Positions 27,995 to 36,397 of a stretch of DNA of 64,000 nt are shown here, piece by piece. The notes below the pieces were generated by a model. It saw nothing but the letters and a program-made list of their open reading frames with translations, was not told where the DNA came from and searched no databases. How positions within the stretch are numbered: position 1 is the first letter of the stretch; every line of letters begins with the position of its first letter. Source of the stretch: Haloimpatiens lingqiaonensis (GTDB taxonomy: Bacteria; Bacillota; Clostridia; Clostridiales; Clostridiaceae); the NCBI RefSeq assembly GCF_044502415.1, contig NZ_CP172402.1. One strand, given 5' to 3'. Made by a program: the position numbers and the translations under genes.

Positions 27995-28128
27995 TATAAA
28001 CAGAGCTCTTAGCTTCAGATGGAGTTTTAACTCCAACTGAAGGTTAGAGAACGTTATCCAGGGACGTAGCTGCCGTTAACCCGCACTTTGTTAGAAGTGG
28101 GAGTGTTACGGCAGGTAGTCATGGGATG
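27995..28128 (+). repeat. 134-bp two-hairpin element, copy 1
   Basis: First of four copies. Hairpin 1: TTAGCTTCAG-ATGGAGTTTT / ACTCCAACTGAAGG. Hairpin 2: outer TTATCC, then GTAGCTGCCGTTA and CACTTTGTTAGAAGTGGGAG, back to TTACGGCAGGTAGTC. This copy has changes in hairpin 2 (ACCCGCAC for TCTCCCAC) and a final GGGATGA. It sits between convergent mbl and yyaC. Confidence 0.9.
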
Positions 28129-28137
28129 AAAGTTCAA

Positions 28138-28677
28138 TTAATTATTATTACAATCTTCAAGATAAAGATAATAACCGTGTATTAGTGCGTTTTTAATTAT
28201 TTTAGCCATATTCATAATAAGATTAAGTCTAATGTTTCTGTTGGTAAAAATTTCGCTAGAAGAGTTAGTGTCTACTATGCCTATTATGGAGATATCCCCA
28301 ACCTCAGGAAGGGTTTTGCCAACTCCTTTACCAGGATGTATTGGATAATCACGAATTTGTAATTCTCCAATACAATTATCTTCTCCTAGGCAAGCATCTA
28401 TACCTATAATATTTGCATTTGGGTGCAAATGTTTTATCCCATCTAATTTATCATGTAAATTTAAAGCGTGTATGGGATCTGAGATAGTGCCGTATATAGG
28501 AAGAGGAAAATTAGTTGCTGTAAGGTAAGTACCCACTAAAGGACCTAAGCAATCACCGATACATCTATCTGTTCCTATACAAATAATTAATGAATCATCA
28601 TTCATGTAGTCTTTTAAAAAATAGGCAATTTTATGATATGCCAATTTATCACTATAATGTACTTTTACTTTTTTCAA
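28138..28677 (-). CDS. yyaC: YyaC-like sporulation protein (DUF1256)
   Basis: Spore-specific protein related to the germination protease fold. The family core IGTDRCIGDCLGPLVG, GIDACLG and GIVDTNSS is present, with catalytic role unproven. 179 residues from TTG 28677, 8 bases after AAAAGGGGG; a GTG at 28686 overlaps that site. It is convergent with mbl, with a repeat element between. Sporulation role is by family. Confidence 0.88.
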   Translation of the reverse strand: MKKVKVHYSDKLAYHKIAYFLKDYMNDDSLIICIGTDRCIGDCLGPLVGTYLTATNFPLPIYGTISDPIHALNLHDKLDGIKHLHPNANIIGIDACLGEDNCIGELQIRDYPIHPGKGVGKTLPEVGDISIIGIVDTNSSSEIFTNRNIRLNLIMNMAKIIKNALIHGYYLYLEDCNNN

Positions 28678-28686
28678 TGAATGCAC

Positions 28687-28959
28687 CCCCTTTTATATTT
28701 AATTTATATGTGTATTAAACCAGAAATATTAAACTAAAGTATTGGAGGGTATTACAAATTTTTTTACATAATTATCAGAAAGCATACTTTTTTAGCATAA
28801 GAAAGATAACAAAGTCAGTATGGGTAAGTTGAAAATAGTTTACCTTCATAATGAGTTAAATAAGTTAAATAGAAAAATGTTTCGGTGATTAAAACAGAGA
28901 ATCCTAGAGTATATTGTAGAATGCGCATATTCATTTAGCATAATCGGTGAATATTAGGA
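28687..28959. other. Intergenic region yyaC-tRNA cluster
   Basis: AT-rich, holds the yyaC promoter region and ends at the tRNA promoter. Weak inverted repeats around 28900-28955 (CCTAGAG... and ATATTAGG). Nothing else recognised. Confidence 0.35.
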
Positions 28960-28988
28960 TTGAAATGTTAGTAGTCACCGTATATAAT
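28960..28988 (+). promoter_or_regulatory. Promoter of the tRNA cluster
   Basis: TTGAAA (28960-28965), 17-bp spacer, TATAAT (28983-28988), 51 bases before the first tRNA; a GCGCGG-rich discriminator region follows. Confidence 0.8.
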
Positions 28989-29039
28989 AAAACATGTCAA
29001 CGGCGCGGGAACAAAGCGCTGAAGACAAAAATTGAAAAT

Positions 29040-29115
29040 GCTGGCATGGCTCAATTGGCAGAGCAGCTGACTTGTAATCAGCAGGTTGTAGGTTCGATTC
29101 CTATTGCCAGCTCCA
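29040..29115 (+). tRNA. tRNA-Thr (TGT), copy 1
   Basis: Acceptor GCTGGCA / TGCCAGC, anticodon loop CTTGTAA, T arm GGTTCGATTCC, encoded CCA. 76 nt. Confidence 0.97.
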
Positions 29116-29120
29116 AATGT

Positions 29121-29205
29121 GGAGGAATTCCCGAGTGGCCAAAGGGGGCAGACTGTAAATCTGTTGCGATTCGCTTCGATGGTTCGAATCCATCTTCCTC
29201 CACCA
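29121..29205 (+). tRNA. tRNA-Tyr (GTA), copy 1
   Basis: Long variable arm typical of tRNA-Tyr, anticodon loop CTGTAAA, acceptor GGAGGAA / TTCCTCC, encoded CCA. 85 nt. Confidence 0.97.
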
Positions 29206-29225
29206 CATTTTAAAATACATTTTAT

Positions 29226-29301
29226 GGGCGCATAGCTCAGCTGGGAGAGCATCTGCCTTACAAGCAGAGGGTCACAGGTTCGAGCCCTGTTGTGCCCACC
29301 A
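29226..29301 (+). tRNA. tRNA-Val (TAC)
   Basis: Acceptor GGGCGCA / TGTGCCC, anticodon loop CTTACAA, T arm GGTTCGAGCCC, encoded CCA. 76 nt. Confidence 0.97.
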
Positions 29302-29307
29302 TAAAAT

Positions 29308-29383
29308 GCTGGCATGGCTCAATTGGCAGAGCAGCTGACTTGTAATCAGCAGGTTGTAGGTTCGATTCCTATTGCCAGCTCCA
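29308..29383 (+). tRNA. tRNA-Thr (TGT), copy 2
   Basis: Identical in sequence to the copy at 29040, offset 268 bases. Confidence 0.97.
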
Positions 29384-29388
29384 AATAT

Positions 29389-29473
29389 GGAGGAATTCCC
29401 GAGTGGCCAAAGGGGGCAGACTGTAAATCTGTTGCGATTCGCTTCGATGGTTCGAATCCATCTTCCTCCACCA
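29389..29473 (+). tRNA. tRNA-Tyr (GTA), copy 2
   Basis: Identical to the copy at 29121, offset 268 bases. The Thr-Tyr pair is therefore duplicated around tRNA-Val. Confidence 0.97.
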
Positions 29474-29500
29474 AAATAAGACGCGCACGCGTCTTATTTT
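29473..29500 (+). terminator. Terminator of the tRNA cluster
   Basis: Perfect inverted repeat AAAATAAGACGCG / CGCGTCTTATTTT with a 2-nt centre, directly after the last tRNA. Confidence 0.9.
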
Positions 29501-29513
29501 AATTTACAATGTA

Positions 29514-29647
29514 TATAAACAGAGCTCTTAGCTTCAGATGGAGTTTTGCTCCAACTGAAGGTTAGAGATCGTTATCCAGGGACGTAGCTGCCGTTATCTC
29601 CCACTTTGTTAAAAGTGGGAGTGTTACGGCAGGTAGTCATCGGATAA
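29514..29647 (+). repeat. 134-bp two-hairpin element, copy 2
   Basis: Cleanest copy: hairpin 2 has a fully paired tip CTCCCACTT / AAGTGGGAG and outer TTATCC / GGATAA. It lies between the tRNA terminator and the metK promoter, same orientation as copy 1. Confidence 0.92.
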
Positions 29648-29691
29648 ATGATTAACTTAATATTAAATAAATGTAAACTACATATAATATA

Positions 29692-29720
29692 TTGACAGTA
29701 AGTTTTTGTTGTGATATTAT
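29692..29720 (+). promoter_or_regulatory. Promoter of metK
   Basis: Consensus TTGACA (29692-29697), 17-bp spacer, TATTAT (29715-29720), 32 bases before the riboswitch aptamer. Confidence 0.88.
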
Positions 29721-29752
29721 GAGTTTGTTGAAAATTACATATGATTTTTAAT

Positions 29753-29904
29753 CTTATCCAGAGAGGTGGAGGGAATAGGCCCTATGAAGCCCGGCAACCG
29801 GCAATTAAATTTGCAATGGTGCCAATTCCTGCAGGTTAACATATTTAACGCTGCAAGATAAGAAATGGTGAATATTACCTCTTCTTATCGAAGAGGTTTT
29901 TTTA
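29753..29904 (+). promoter_or_regulatory. SAM-I (S-box) riboswitch with terminator
   Basis: Aptamer 29753-29862, closed by CTTATC / GATAAG, with the conserved AGAGGTGGAGGGA, GGCCCTATGAAGCCCGGCAA and AATGGTGCCAATTCC segments. The expression platform is a terminator CCTCTTC / GAAGAGG (29878-29896) with seven T. GATAAGAA (29857-29864) can instead pair with TTCTTATC (29882-29889) as antiterminator. SAM binding should therefore switch metK off by early termination. Confidence 0.96.
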
Positions 29905-29943
29905 TTTTATATAATTGGAATTTTGAAAGGAGTATGAATTATT

Positions 29944-31119
29944 ATGAGAACTTTGTTTACTTCAGAATCAGTAACAGAAGGACATCCAGATAAAATTTGT
30001 GATCAGATTTCTGATTCAATATTAGATGCCATATTAGAAAGAGACCCTTATGCAAGAGTAGCTTGTGAAACCGCTACAACTACTGGAATGGTTTTAGTTA
30101 TGGGTGAAATATCAACTAGTTGCTATGTTGATATTCCTAAGGTAGTTAGAGAAACTATAAGAGAAATAGGATATACTAGAGCTAAATATGGTTTTGATGC
30201 GGATACTTGTTCTGTTTTAACATCTATAGATGAGCAGTCTGGTGATATTGCTATGGGAGTTAACGAAGCTTTAGAATCTAAATCTGGACAAATGCAAAAG
30301 GATGACGCTATCGGAGCAGGAGACCAAGGTATGATGTTTGGTTTTGCAACAAATGAAACAGAAGAATACATGCCTCTTCCTATATCTATGGCTCACAAAC
30401 TTTCTAGAAGACTTTCAGAAGTTAGAAAGAATGGTACCTTAAAATATTTAAGACCAGATGGAAAGACTCAAGTTACTGTTGAATATGAAGATGGAAAACC
30501 AGTTAGAATAGATACTATAGTTATATCTACTCAACATGGACCAAAAGTAACACGTGAAGAAATAGAGAGAGATCTAAGGGAACATGTAATAAAACCAATA
30601 GTTCCAGCTGAACTTTTAGATGAAAATACTAAGTATTACATAAATCCAACTGGAAGATTTGTTGTGGGCGGACCACAAGGAGACTCAGGATTAACTGGAA
30701 GAAAGATTATAGTAGATACTTATGGCGGAGCAGGTAGACATGGCGGTGGAGCTTTCTCAGGAAAAGATCCAACAAAGGTTGATAGATCTGCAGCTTATGC
30801 AGCTAGATGGGTAGCTAAGAACTTAGTAGCTGCTGGTGTTGCTGATAAAATAGAAATTCAATTAGCTTATGCTATAGGAGTTGCTAGGCCAGTATCAATT
30901 GTAGTGGATACTTTTGGCACAGGAAAAATGTCAGATGATAAAATAATAGATATAATAAACAAAGTGTTTGATTTAAGACCAGCTGTTATAATAAGAGACT
31001 TAGAATTAAGAAGACCAATATACAAACAAGTAGCAGCTTATGGACATTTTGGAAGAACTGATTTAGACTTACCTTGGGAAAGATTAAATGCTGTAGAAGA
31101 AATAAAGAGATATATATAA
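29944..31119 (+). CDS. metK: S-adenosylmethionine synthetase
   Basis: Makes SAM from methionine and ATP. 391 residues. Signatures GHPDKICDQISD, GAGDQGMMFG and the glycine-rich loop GGAFSGKDPTKVDRSAAY are present. The gene lies 40 bases behind a SAM-I riboswitch, so it is feedback-controlled by its own product. A terminator follows. Confidence 0.98.
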   Translation: MRTLFTSESVTEGHPDKICDQISDSILDAILERDPYARVACETATTTGMVLVMGEISTSCYVDIPKVVRETIREIGYTRAKYGFDADTCSVLTSIDEQSGDIAMGVNEALESKSGQMQKDDAIGAGDQGMMFGFATNETEEYMPLPISMAHKLSRRLSEVRKNGTLKYLRPDGKTQVTVEYEDGKPVRIDTIVISTQHGPKVTREEIERDLREHVIKPIVPAELLDENTKYYINPTGRFVVGGPQGDSGLTGRKIIVDTYGGAGRHGGGAFSGKDPTKVDRSAAYAARWVAKNLVAAGVADKIEIQLAYAIGVARPVSIVVDTFGTGKMSDDKIIDIINKVFDLRPAVIIRDLELRRPIYKQVAAYGHFGRTDLDLPWERLNAVEEIKRYI

Positions 31120-31142
31120 TGTAGATTAACTATATTTATGTA

Positions 31143-31178
31143 TAGGGCTGATTTAAAATCAGCCCTATTGTTTTTTCT
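31143..31178 (+). terminator. Terminator after metK
   Basis: TAGGGCTGATTT / AAATCAGCCCTA followed by TTGTTTTTTC. Confidence 0.88.
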
Positions 31179-31274
31179 TTAAATTTGTTTTTGAAAAGGG
31201 AGATTTAGGATAAAATAATATATGATATAATGATTATATGCATTATTAATATAAATTTTATTAGGAGTGGCTTT

Positions 31275-33483
31275 ATGTTAGAAATAAAGGGAGTAGTTGA
31301 AGATATAGTATTTAAAAATGAAGAAAATGGCTATGTAGTAGCTAAGAATTGAAAATGAAAAGGAAGATATAACTATTGTAGGATGCATCCCATATATAAT
31401 AGAAGGTCAGACCTTATGTGTACAAGGACAGTGGGTTAAACATCCTAAGTTTGGTACACAATTTAAAGTAGAAAGCTGCCAAGAAATAATACCTAACTCC
31501 TTAGATGGAATAGAGAAATATTTATCTTCGGGTATAATTTCAGGTGTTGGTTCGGTTACTGCAAAAAAGATAGTGGAGAAATTCGGGGAAGAGACACTTG
31601 ATGTACTTGATAATAACATGGAAAGATTGAAAGAAATTGAGGGCATAGGTGAAAAAAAGATAAAGTTGATTGCAGAGTCCTATAGTAAGCAAAGAGAAGT
31701 AAAAAATATAATGGTGTTTTTACAAACCTATGGAGTTACAGCTAATCAATGCGTTAAAATATATAAAAGATATGGGAAAGACTCTATAAATATAGTTAAA
31801 AACAATCCTTATGTTCTTACGGAAGATATATCTGGAATAGGCTTTAAAACTGCGGATAAAATTGCTAGAAGCATAGGAATAGATAAGGATTCACCATTTA
31901 GAATTCAAAGTGGTATAAATTATGTAATAAATGAATTTTGTGCTATTGGAAATACTTACATGCCACTGGAAAAATTAATTTCAGAGGCTAAAAAAATACT
32001 TCAGGTTGAAAAAAACACAATAGAAAAAAATATATATGATTCGGCTTTAGAAGGAAAAATTAAGATTGAAGATATAGAAGGGTGTTCGAGTGTTTTTACA
32101 ATTCCATTTTTCTATTCGGAATTAAGTGTTACTAAAAAAATAATAACTTTATCTCTTGTAAATCATGAAGATGTAAAGATAGATGTAAAAGAGGAGATTA
32201 AAAAATTTGAAGGGGAAAAGGATATTAAGTTTTCTCCTTCGCAAAATGAAGCTATAGAAGGAGCGTTGACTTCAGGTATAGAGGTGATTACAGGGGGACC
32301 AGGTACTGGAAAAACCACTATAATAAATTGTATAACTGAAATATTCCAAAACCAAGGAATGACAGTTTTTATGGCTGCTCCTACGGGAAGAGCTGCTAAA
32401 AGAATGGAAGAGGCTACAGGACATGAAGCTAAAACTATACACAGATTATTAGAATTAGGATATGGAGATTCTCAAGAGGCTTTTTTTTCAAAGGATGAGG
32501 AGAGTCAATTAGAATGTGATGTATTGATTGTAGATGAGGCATCCATGATTGATATAGTACTTATGAATAATTTGATGAAGGCTATAAGCTTAGGCACAAG
32601 AGTTATTATAGTGGGTGATGTGGATCAATTACCTTCTGTAGGCCCTGGAAATGTACTAAGAGATATAATAAATAGCAAATGTGTTAAGGTAGTAAGGTTA
32701 AGGGAGATATTTAGACAGGGAAAAGAAAGTATGATTGTAGTAAATGCCCATAAAATAAATGAAGGGCAAATGCCATTATTAAATAAGAAGAATAAGGACT
32801 TTTATTTTATAAAAGAAGAAGATAATAATAAAATAATGGATACTATAATGGAACTTATATATGAAAGATTACCTAAATTTAATAATACTTGGAATAAGAT
32901 GGAGCATATACAAATACTATCTCCTAGCAGAAGAGGTGTGCTTGGAGTAGAAAATTTAAATACTCAACTTCAAGGTATATTAAATCCACCAGCTAAGTAT
33001 AAAAAGGAAAAAGAATTTAGGAATATGGTTTTTAGAGTAGGGGATAAAGTAATGCAAATTAAAAATAACTACTCTTTAAAATGGAATAAAATAAATAGTG
33101 AGGAAGAAGGAGTAGGTGTATTTAATGGTGATGTAGGTTTTATAGAAGACATAAGCAGTGAGGATAATACTATTACAATTATATTTGATGATGAAAGAAG
33201 AGTAGTTTATGATCCCGTATATTTAGATGAAATTACTTTAGCTTATGCAATGACCATACATAAAAGCCAGGGTAGTGAATTCCCAGTAGTTATAATGCCT
33301 ATGTTTATGGGACCACCTATGCTTATGAATAAAAATTTACTGTACACGGGTATAACTAGGGCTAAAAAATTAGTGGTTCTAGTGGGAACGGTAAAAGCTC
33401 TTCATTTTATGATAAATAATGATAGAAGTTTTGAGAGGTATTCTTCTTTATCTTGGAGAATAAGCAATTTAATAGACGAATAA
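31275..33483 (+). CDS. recD2: RecD2-type ATP-dependent DNA helicase, frameshifted
   Basis: 5'-3' DNA helicase of the RecD/TraA family, acting in repair without RecBC. The start ATG at 31275 follows TAGGAGTGG and gives LEIKGVVEDIVFKNEENGYV. An extra A at 31347-31348 makes a stop at 31350. Removing it continues KIENEKEDITIVGC into the long frame, about 736 residues in all. Seen are the N-terminal helix-hairpin-helix region, P-loop GGPGTGKTTIINC, DVLIVDEASMIDI (motif II) and AMTIHKSQGSEFPVV (motif VI region). Without the first 100 residues the protein would lack its N-terminal OB part. Confidence 0.9.
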
Positions 33484-33511
33484 ATATATTTCCATATTGG
33501 GGGAGATTATT

Positions 33512-34534
33512 TTGATCATTAGAGACGCGGTTAAAATTAAATATGAAATGGAGAAAATAAAAAAGCAAGTTATAAATTGGTATGATGGAAAGGAAAGATA
33601 TTTGAATGTAATTTCTCCTCCATATAATTCTTGTGAAATTTTTTTAGATATTATTGAATATGTTGCTGCTAATAAGGGAAAGATTTTATATATATCAAAT
33701 GATTTAGGGTGTTTACAAATTATTAGCAGTATAAAAAATAAAACCAATTTTAGAGATTATACCTTAATTAAAAATAAGGATTCACAGCATAATTCCAGCT
33801 TGGTGATTTGGGATTTATCATCAATTGGAGGTGTAGATGAAGAATTTGATTTAATCATATATGACAATATAAGTGGTATATGTAGTACTGATTATAAGGT
33901 TATAAAAGATGTTTGTCATAAGCATTGTGCTTACAGAGGTAAAATAATATTTTTTGCTATAGAGCCAATAATTGAAGGTTATAGTGAAATAAACATACCT
34001 TTACGAAAAAATGGTAAGCCTGTAGTAGAACCCACTATATTTTTTACTAGATTAAATATTAATAAGAACATTCCTTATGTGGTATATGAATATTTGAATT
34101 GGTCAATAAATATAAATAAAAAAATAATAATATATGTTCCAGATAAGGAGAAGGTAAATAACCTATATAGTTATCTAACAAAGCTTAAGAATAAATTAAA
34201 TTCCAATGTTGACTATTTTATAGAAAACATAAGTGATATAAAGGTTTTAACCAATTTTTCAAAGAAAAAGAAAGCCATATTAGTCACGAATTATTTTGGG
34301 GAAAAATATCTAGAATTTAATAATATAAATATAATGATTTGTTTCGCAGATGATGAAAATTTTGATTACAAAAGGTTGGTTTATTTAACTGGCAGATCAG
34401 GTTTTGTAGAACAATTTGAGAAAGGAGAGGTTATATTTTTAGCTAAAAGAGAAACAAATGATATGGCAAAGGCTAAAAGCATAACTCGTAATTTTAATAA
34501 AGAAGCATGGGAAATGGGATTATTAAGTATATAA
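33512..34534 (+). CDS. ComFA-like protein with lost helicase motifs
   Basis: 340 residues from TTG 33512 (GGGGGAG 6 bases upstream). Its place directly before comFC and its layout match ComFA, the DNA-uptake helicase. Where Walker A is expected it has ISPPYNSCEIF instead of a GKT loop. Motif II reads DLIIYDNIS instead of DExD, and motif VI reads YLTGRSGF instead of QxxGRxGR. The helicase fold may persist, but ATP hydrolysis is unlikely. It overlaps comFC by 28 bases. The ComFA link is inference from synteny and motif positions. Confidence 0.6.
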   Translation: MIIRDAVKIKYEMEKIKKQVINWYDGKERYLNVISPPYNSCEIFLDIIEYVAANKGKILYISNDLGCLQIISSIKNKTNFRDYTLIKNKDSQHNSSLVIWDLSSIGGVDEEFDLIIYDNISGICSTDYKVIKDVCHKHCAYRGKIIFFAIEPIIEGYSEINIPLRKNGKPVVEPTIFFTRLNINKNIPYVVYEYLNWSININKKIIIYVPDKEKVNNLYSYLTKLKNKLNSNVDYFIENISDIKVLTNFSKKKKAILVTNYFGEKYLEFNNINIMICFADDENFDYKRLVYLTGRSGFVEQFEKGEVIFLAKRETNDMAKAKSITRNFNKEAWEMGLLSI

Positions 34535-35187
34535 GAAAACTTATTAAATATGTTTTAAAAATAATATATTATAGTGAAGAAGAATGTGTCATATGTGGTA
34601 AAAGATTATTTGAAGGTTTATATTTATGTGATAGTTGCAGAAATAAAATTAAAAGTTGTGAAGAAAGTAAGAAAATTGAAGTTTTTAATAAAGAAGTTAG
34701 AATTTATAGTGCGTTATATTATTCATCTGCTGTTAAAAAATTAGTCTTAGCCTTAAAGTATAAAAGCGATTTTATATGTGGAGATGTATTGGCAAGTTAC
34801 ATGATAAAAATTATACATGATAAAAAAATAAAATTCGATATAATAACATATGTCCCTTTAAGCTTTGAAAACAAAAAGAAGCGGGGATATAATCAGAGTA
34901 AATATTTAGCCAAGTGTATAGGAGAGAAATTTGATAAGAAGGTTGTGGATTTAATAAAGAAATCTAGGAAAACTAGGGATCAAATAGGACTTAATGAAGA
35001 GGAAAGATGGATAAACTTAAAAGATAGTTTTAGTTTTAGAAAAGGTAAAAAAGTAGAGAATAAAAAAATTTTGTTAGTGGATGATGTGGTAACCACTGGG
35101 GCTACGGCGCATTATTGTATTTTAGAATTGTTAAAAAATAATGCTGGGGAAATTATTTTCTTGACTGCTGCAAAAAGTAAGATATAA
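34507..35187 (+). CDS. comFC: ComFC-like phosphoribosyltransferase-fold protein
   Basis: 226 residues. An N-terminal zinc ribbon (CVICGKRL and CDSCRNK) is followed by a PRTase domain with PRPP loop ILLVDDVVTTGAT and KKRGYNQSKYLAK, both typical of ComFC/GntX. The family is needed for DNA uptake in naturally competent Firmicutes; its reaction is unknown. It overlaps the upstream ComFA-like gene, so translation may be coupled. Its last codons overlap the promoter of the raiA RNA. Confidence 0.9.
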   Translation: MGNGIIKYIRKLIKYVLKIIYYSEEECVICGKRLFEGLYLCDSCRNKIKSCEESKKIEVFNKEVRIYSALYYSSAVKKLVLALKYKSDFICGDVLASYMIKIIHDKKIKFDIITYVPLSFENKKKRGYNQSKYLAKCIGEKFDKKVVDLIKKSRKTRDQIGLNEEERWINLKDSFSFRKGKKVENKKILLVDDVVTTGATAHYCILELLKNNAGEIIFLTAAKSKI

Positions 35188-35188
35188 T
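35161..35188 (+). promoter_or_regulatory. Promoter of the raiA RNA
   Basis: TTGACT (35161-35166), 16-bp spacer, TATAAT (35183-35188), overlapping the 3' end of comFC and ending 4 bases before the RNA's first stem. Confidence 0.7.
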
Positions 35189-35191
35189 ATT

Positions 35192-35450
35192 ATTGTTGGG
35201 TTAGGTTTGTGGTTGAAAGTCGATGCCAGTCGCAGGCGAAACGATCCACGTAAGTTAAACAAAGTTTAATGAGCATGGTGCGGCTTAGAAGTAAGTCCTG
35301 CCGCTTTAAGGCGAGAGGGTTAGTAGTGAGGGGATAATACCTAGTAGCAAAAGCTCCAGCAGGCGAGTGTGGGGTCAAAGACCAGGTCAACTAATTCAGT
35401 GTAGAAGAAAGATGGATTAATCTATCTTTCTTTTATTTTTGCCCAACAAT
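35192..35450 (+). ncRNA. raiA structured RNA
   Basis: Long structured region closed by ATTGTTGGG (35192-35200) and CCCAACAAT (35442-35450). The interior is unusually GC-rich and has conserved-looking segments such as AGTCGATGCCAGTCGCAGGC, CTGCCGCTTTAAGGCGAGAG and GGTCAAAGACCAGGTC. Location directly upstream of hpf/raiA is where the raiA motif RNA is known in Clostridia and other Firmicutes; function not established. A hairpin AGAAAGATGGATTAATCTATCTTTCTT plus T-run at 35405-35438 may end the transcript before hpf. Confidence 0.85.
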
Positions 35451-35669
35451 TTAATTTTAACATAAAAACTATTTTTATGCACCTGTACTTTATATGTGAA
35501 ATATTTAGTAATAATAAGCATGAATAACTTAGTGTGGTTTTAAAAAGCTGAAAATTCAATTAATTCAGAAAGAATTATTTGAGTTATTATTGAATAAGAG
35601 TTAATATAATAACATAAACATAAATAAAAAAATATTAACTTTTAGCTATTTAAGAGAGGGGCTGGTTTC

Positions 35670-36206
35670 ATGGTAGTAAAAATTATCGGAAAAAATATAG
35701 AAATAACCGAGGCACTAAAAAATATTGTGGAGAAAAAAATATCTAGATTAGACAGATATTTTGATCCTAGCGTACCAGCTAATGTGACTTTAAGTGTACA
35801 AAAAAATGATCAAATCATAGAAGTTACAATACCTTTTAATGGTGTTATATTAAGAGGTGAAGAAACTAATCCAGATATGTATGTAGCTCTAGATTTAGTA
35901 TTAGATAAAATAGAAAGGCAAATACGAAAACAAAAAACAAAATTAGCAAGAAGAAAAGGTAGTTTAGATTCTATTAGATTTAGTTCTATACCAGATTATG
36001 AATGGGAGAAAGACGAAAAAAAGGATCCTACTATAGTTAAAACAAAAAGATTCGCAATAAAACCAATGGCAGCAGAAGAGGCTATTTTACAAATGGAGCT
36101 TTTAGGACATAGCTTCTTTGTATACCAAGATGCAGAAACTTCTGATGTAAATGTAGTTTATAAGAGAAATGATGGTAACTATGGATTAATTGAGCCAGAA
36201 TTCTAA
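35670..36206 (+). CDS. hpf: Ribosome hibernation promoting factor, long form
   Basis: Binds the 30S decoding region and joins 70S ribosomes into inactive 100S dimers in stationary phase. 178 residues, so the long HPF (also RaiA or YvyD). The N-terminal domain (VKIIGKNIEITEALKNIVEK) and the C-terminal dimerisation domain (TKRFAIKPMAAEEAILQM, GHSFFVYQDAET) are both seen. GAGAGGGG precedes ATG 35670. Confidence 0.96.
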   Translation: MVVKIIGKNIEITEALKNIVEKKISRLDRYFDPSVPANVTLSVQKNDQIIEVTIPFNGVILRGEETNPDMYVALDLVLDKIERQIRKQKTKLARRKGSLDSIRFSSIPDYEWEKDEKKDPTIVKTKRFAIKPMAAEEAILQMELLGHSFFVYQDAETSDVNVVYKRNDGNYGLIEPEF

Positions 36207-36216
36207 TATAGATTTA

Positions 36217-36246
36217 AAATGCGGCAGAAATTGCCGCATTTTTTTC
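36217..36246 (+). terminator. Terminator after hpf
   Basis: AATGCGGCA / TGCCGCATT, loop GAAAT, then seven T. Confidence 0.9.
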
Positions 36247-36323
36247 TTTTTGTATAAAAAATAATATAAAGAATAAACTAAAATTTATTTTGTAATAAAA
36301 TGGTTAACAATTCATTTGTAAAG

Positions 36324-36352
36324 TTGAATATATTTGAAGTAGATGATATAAT
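36324..36352 (+). promoter_or_regulatory. Promoter of secA
   Basis: TTGAAT (36324-36329), 17-bp spacer, TATAAT (36347-36352). Confidence 0.82.
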
Positions 36353-36397
36353 TTATAGATATTAGAATAAAAAAATATAAGAATGGTGAGGTTTAAA

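Noticed and set aside
28947..29502. Open frames of 62-115 codons across the tRNA cluster
   Set aside because: The frames translate the tRNA genes themselves and repeat because the tRNAs are duplicated.
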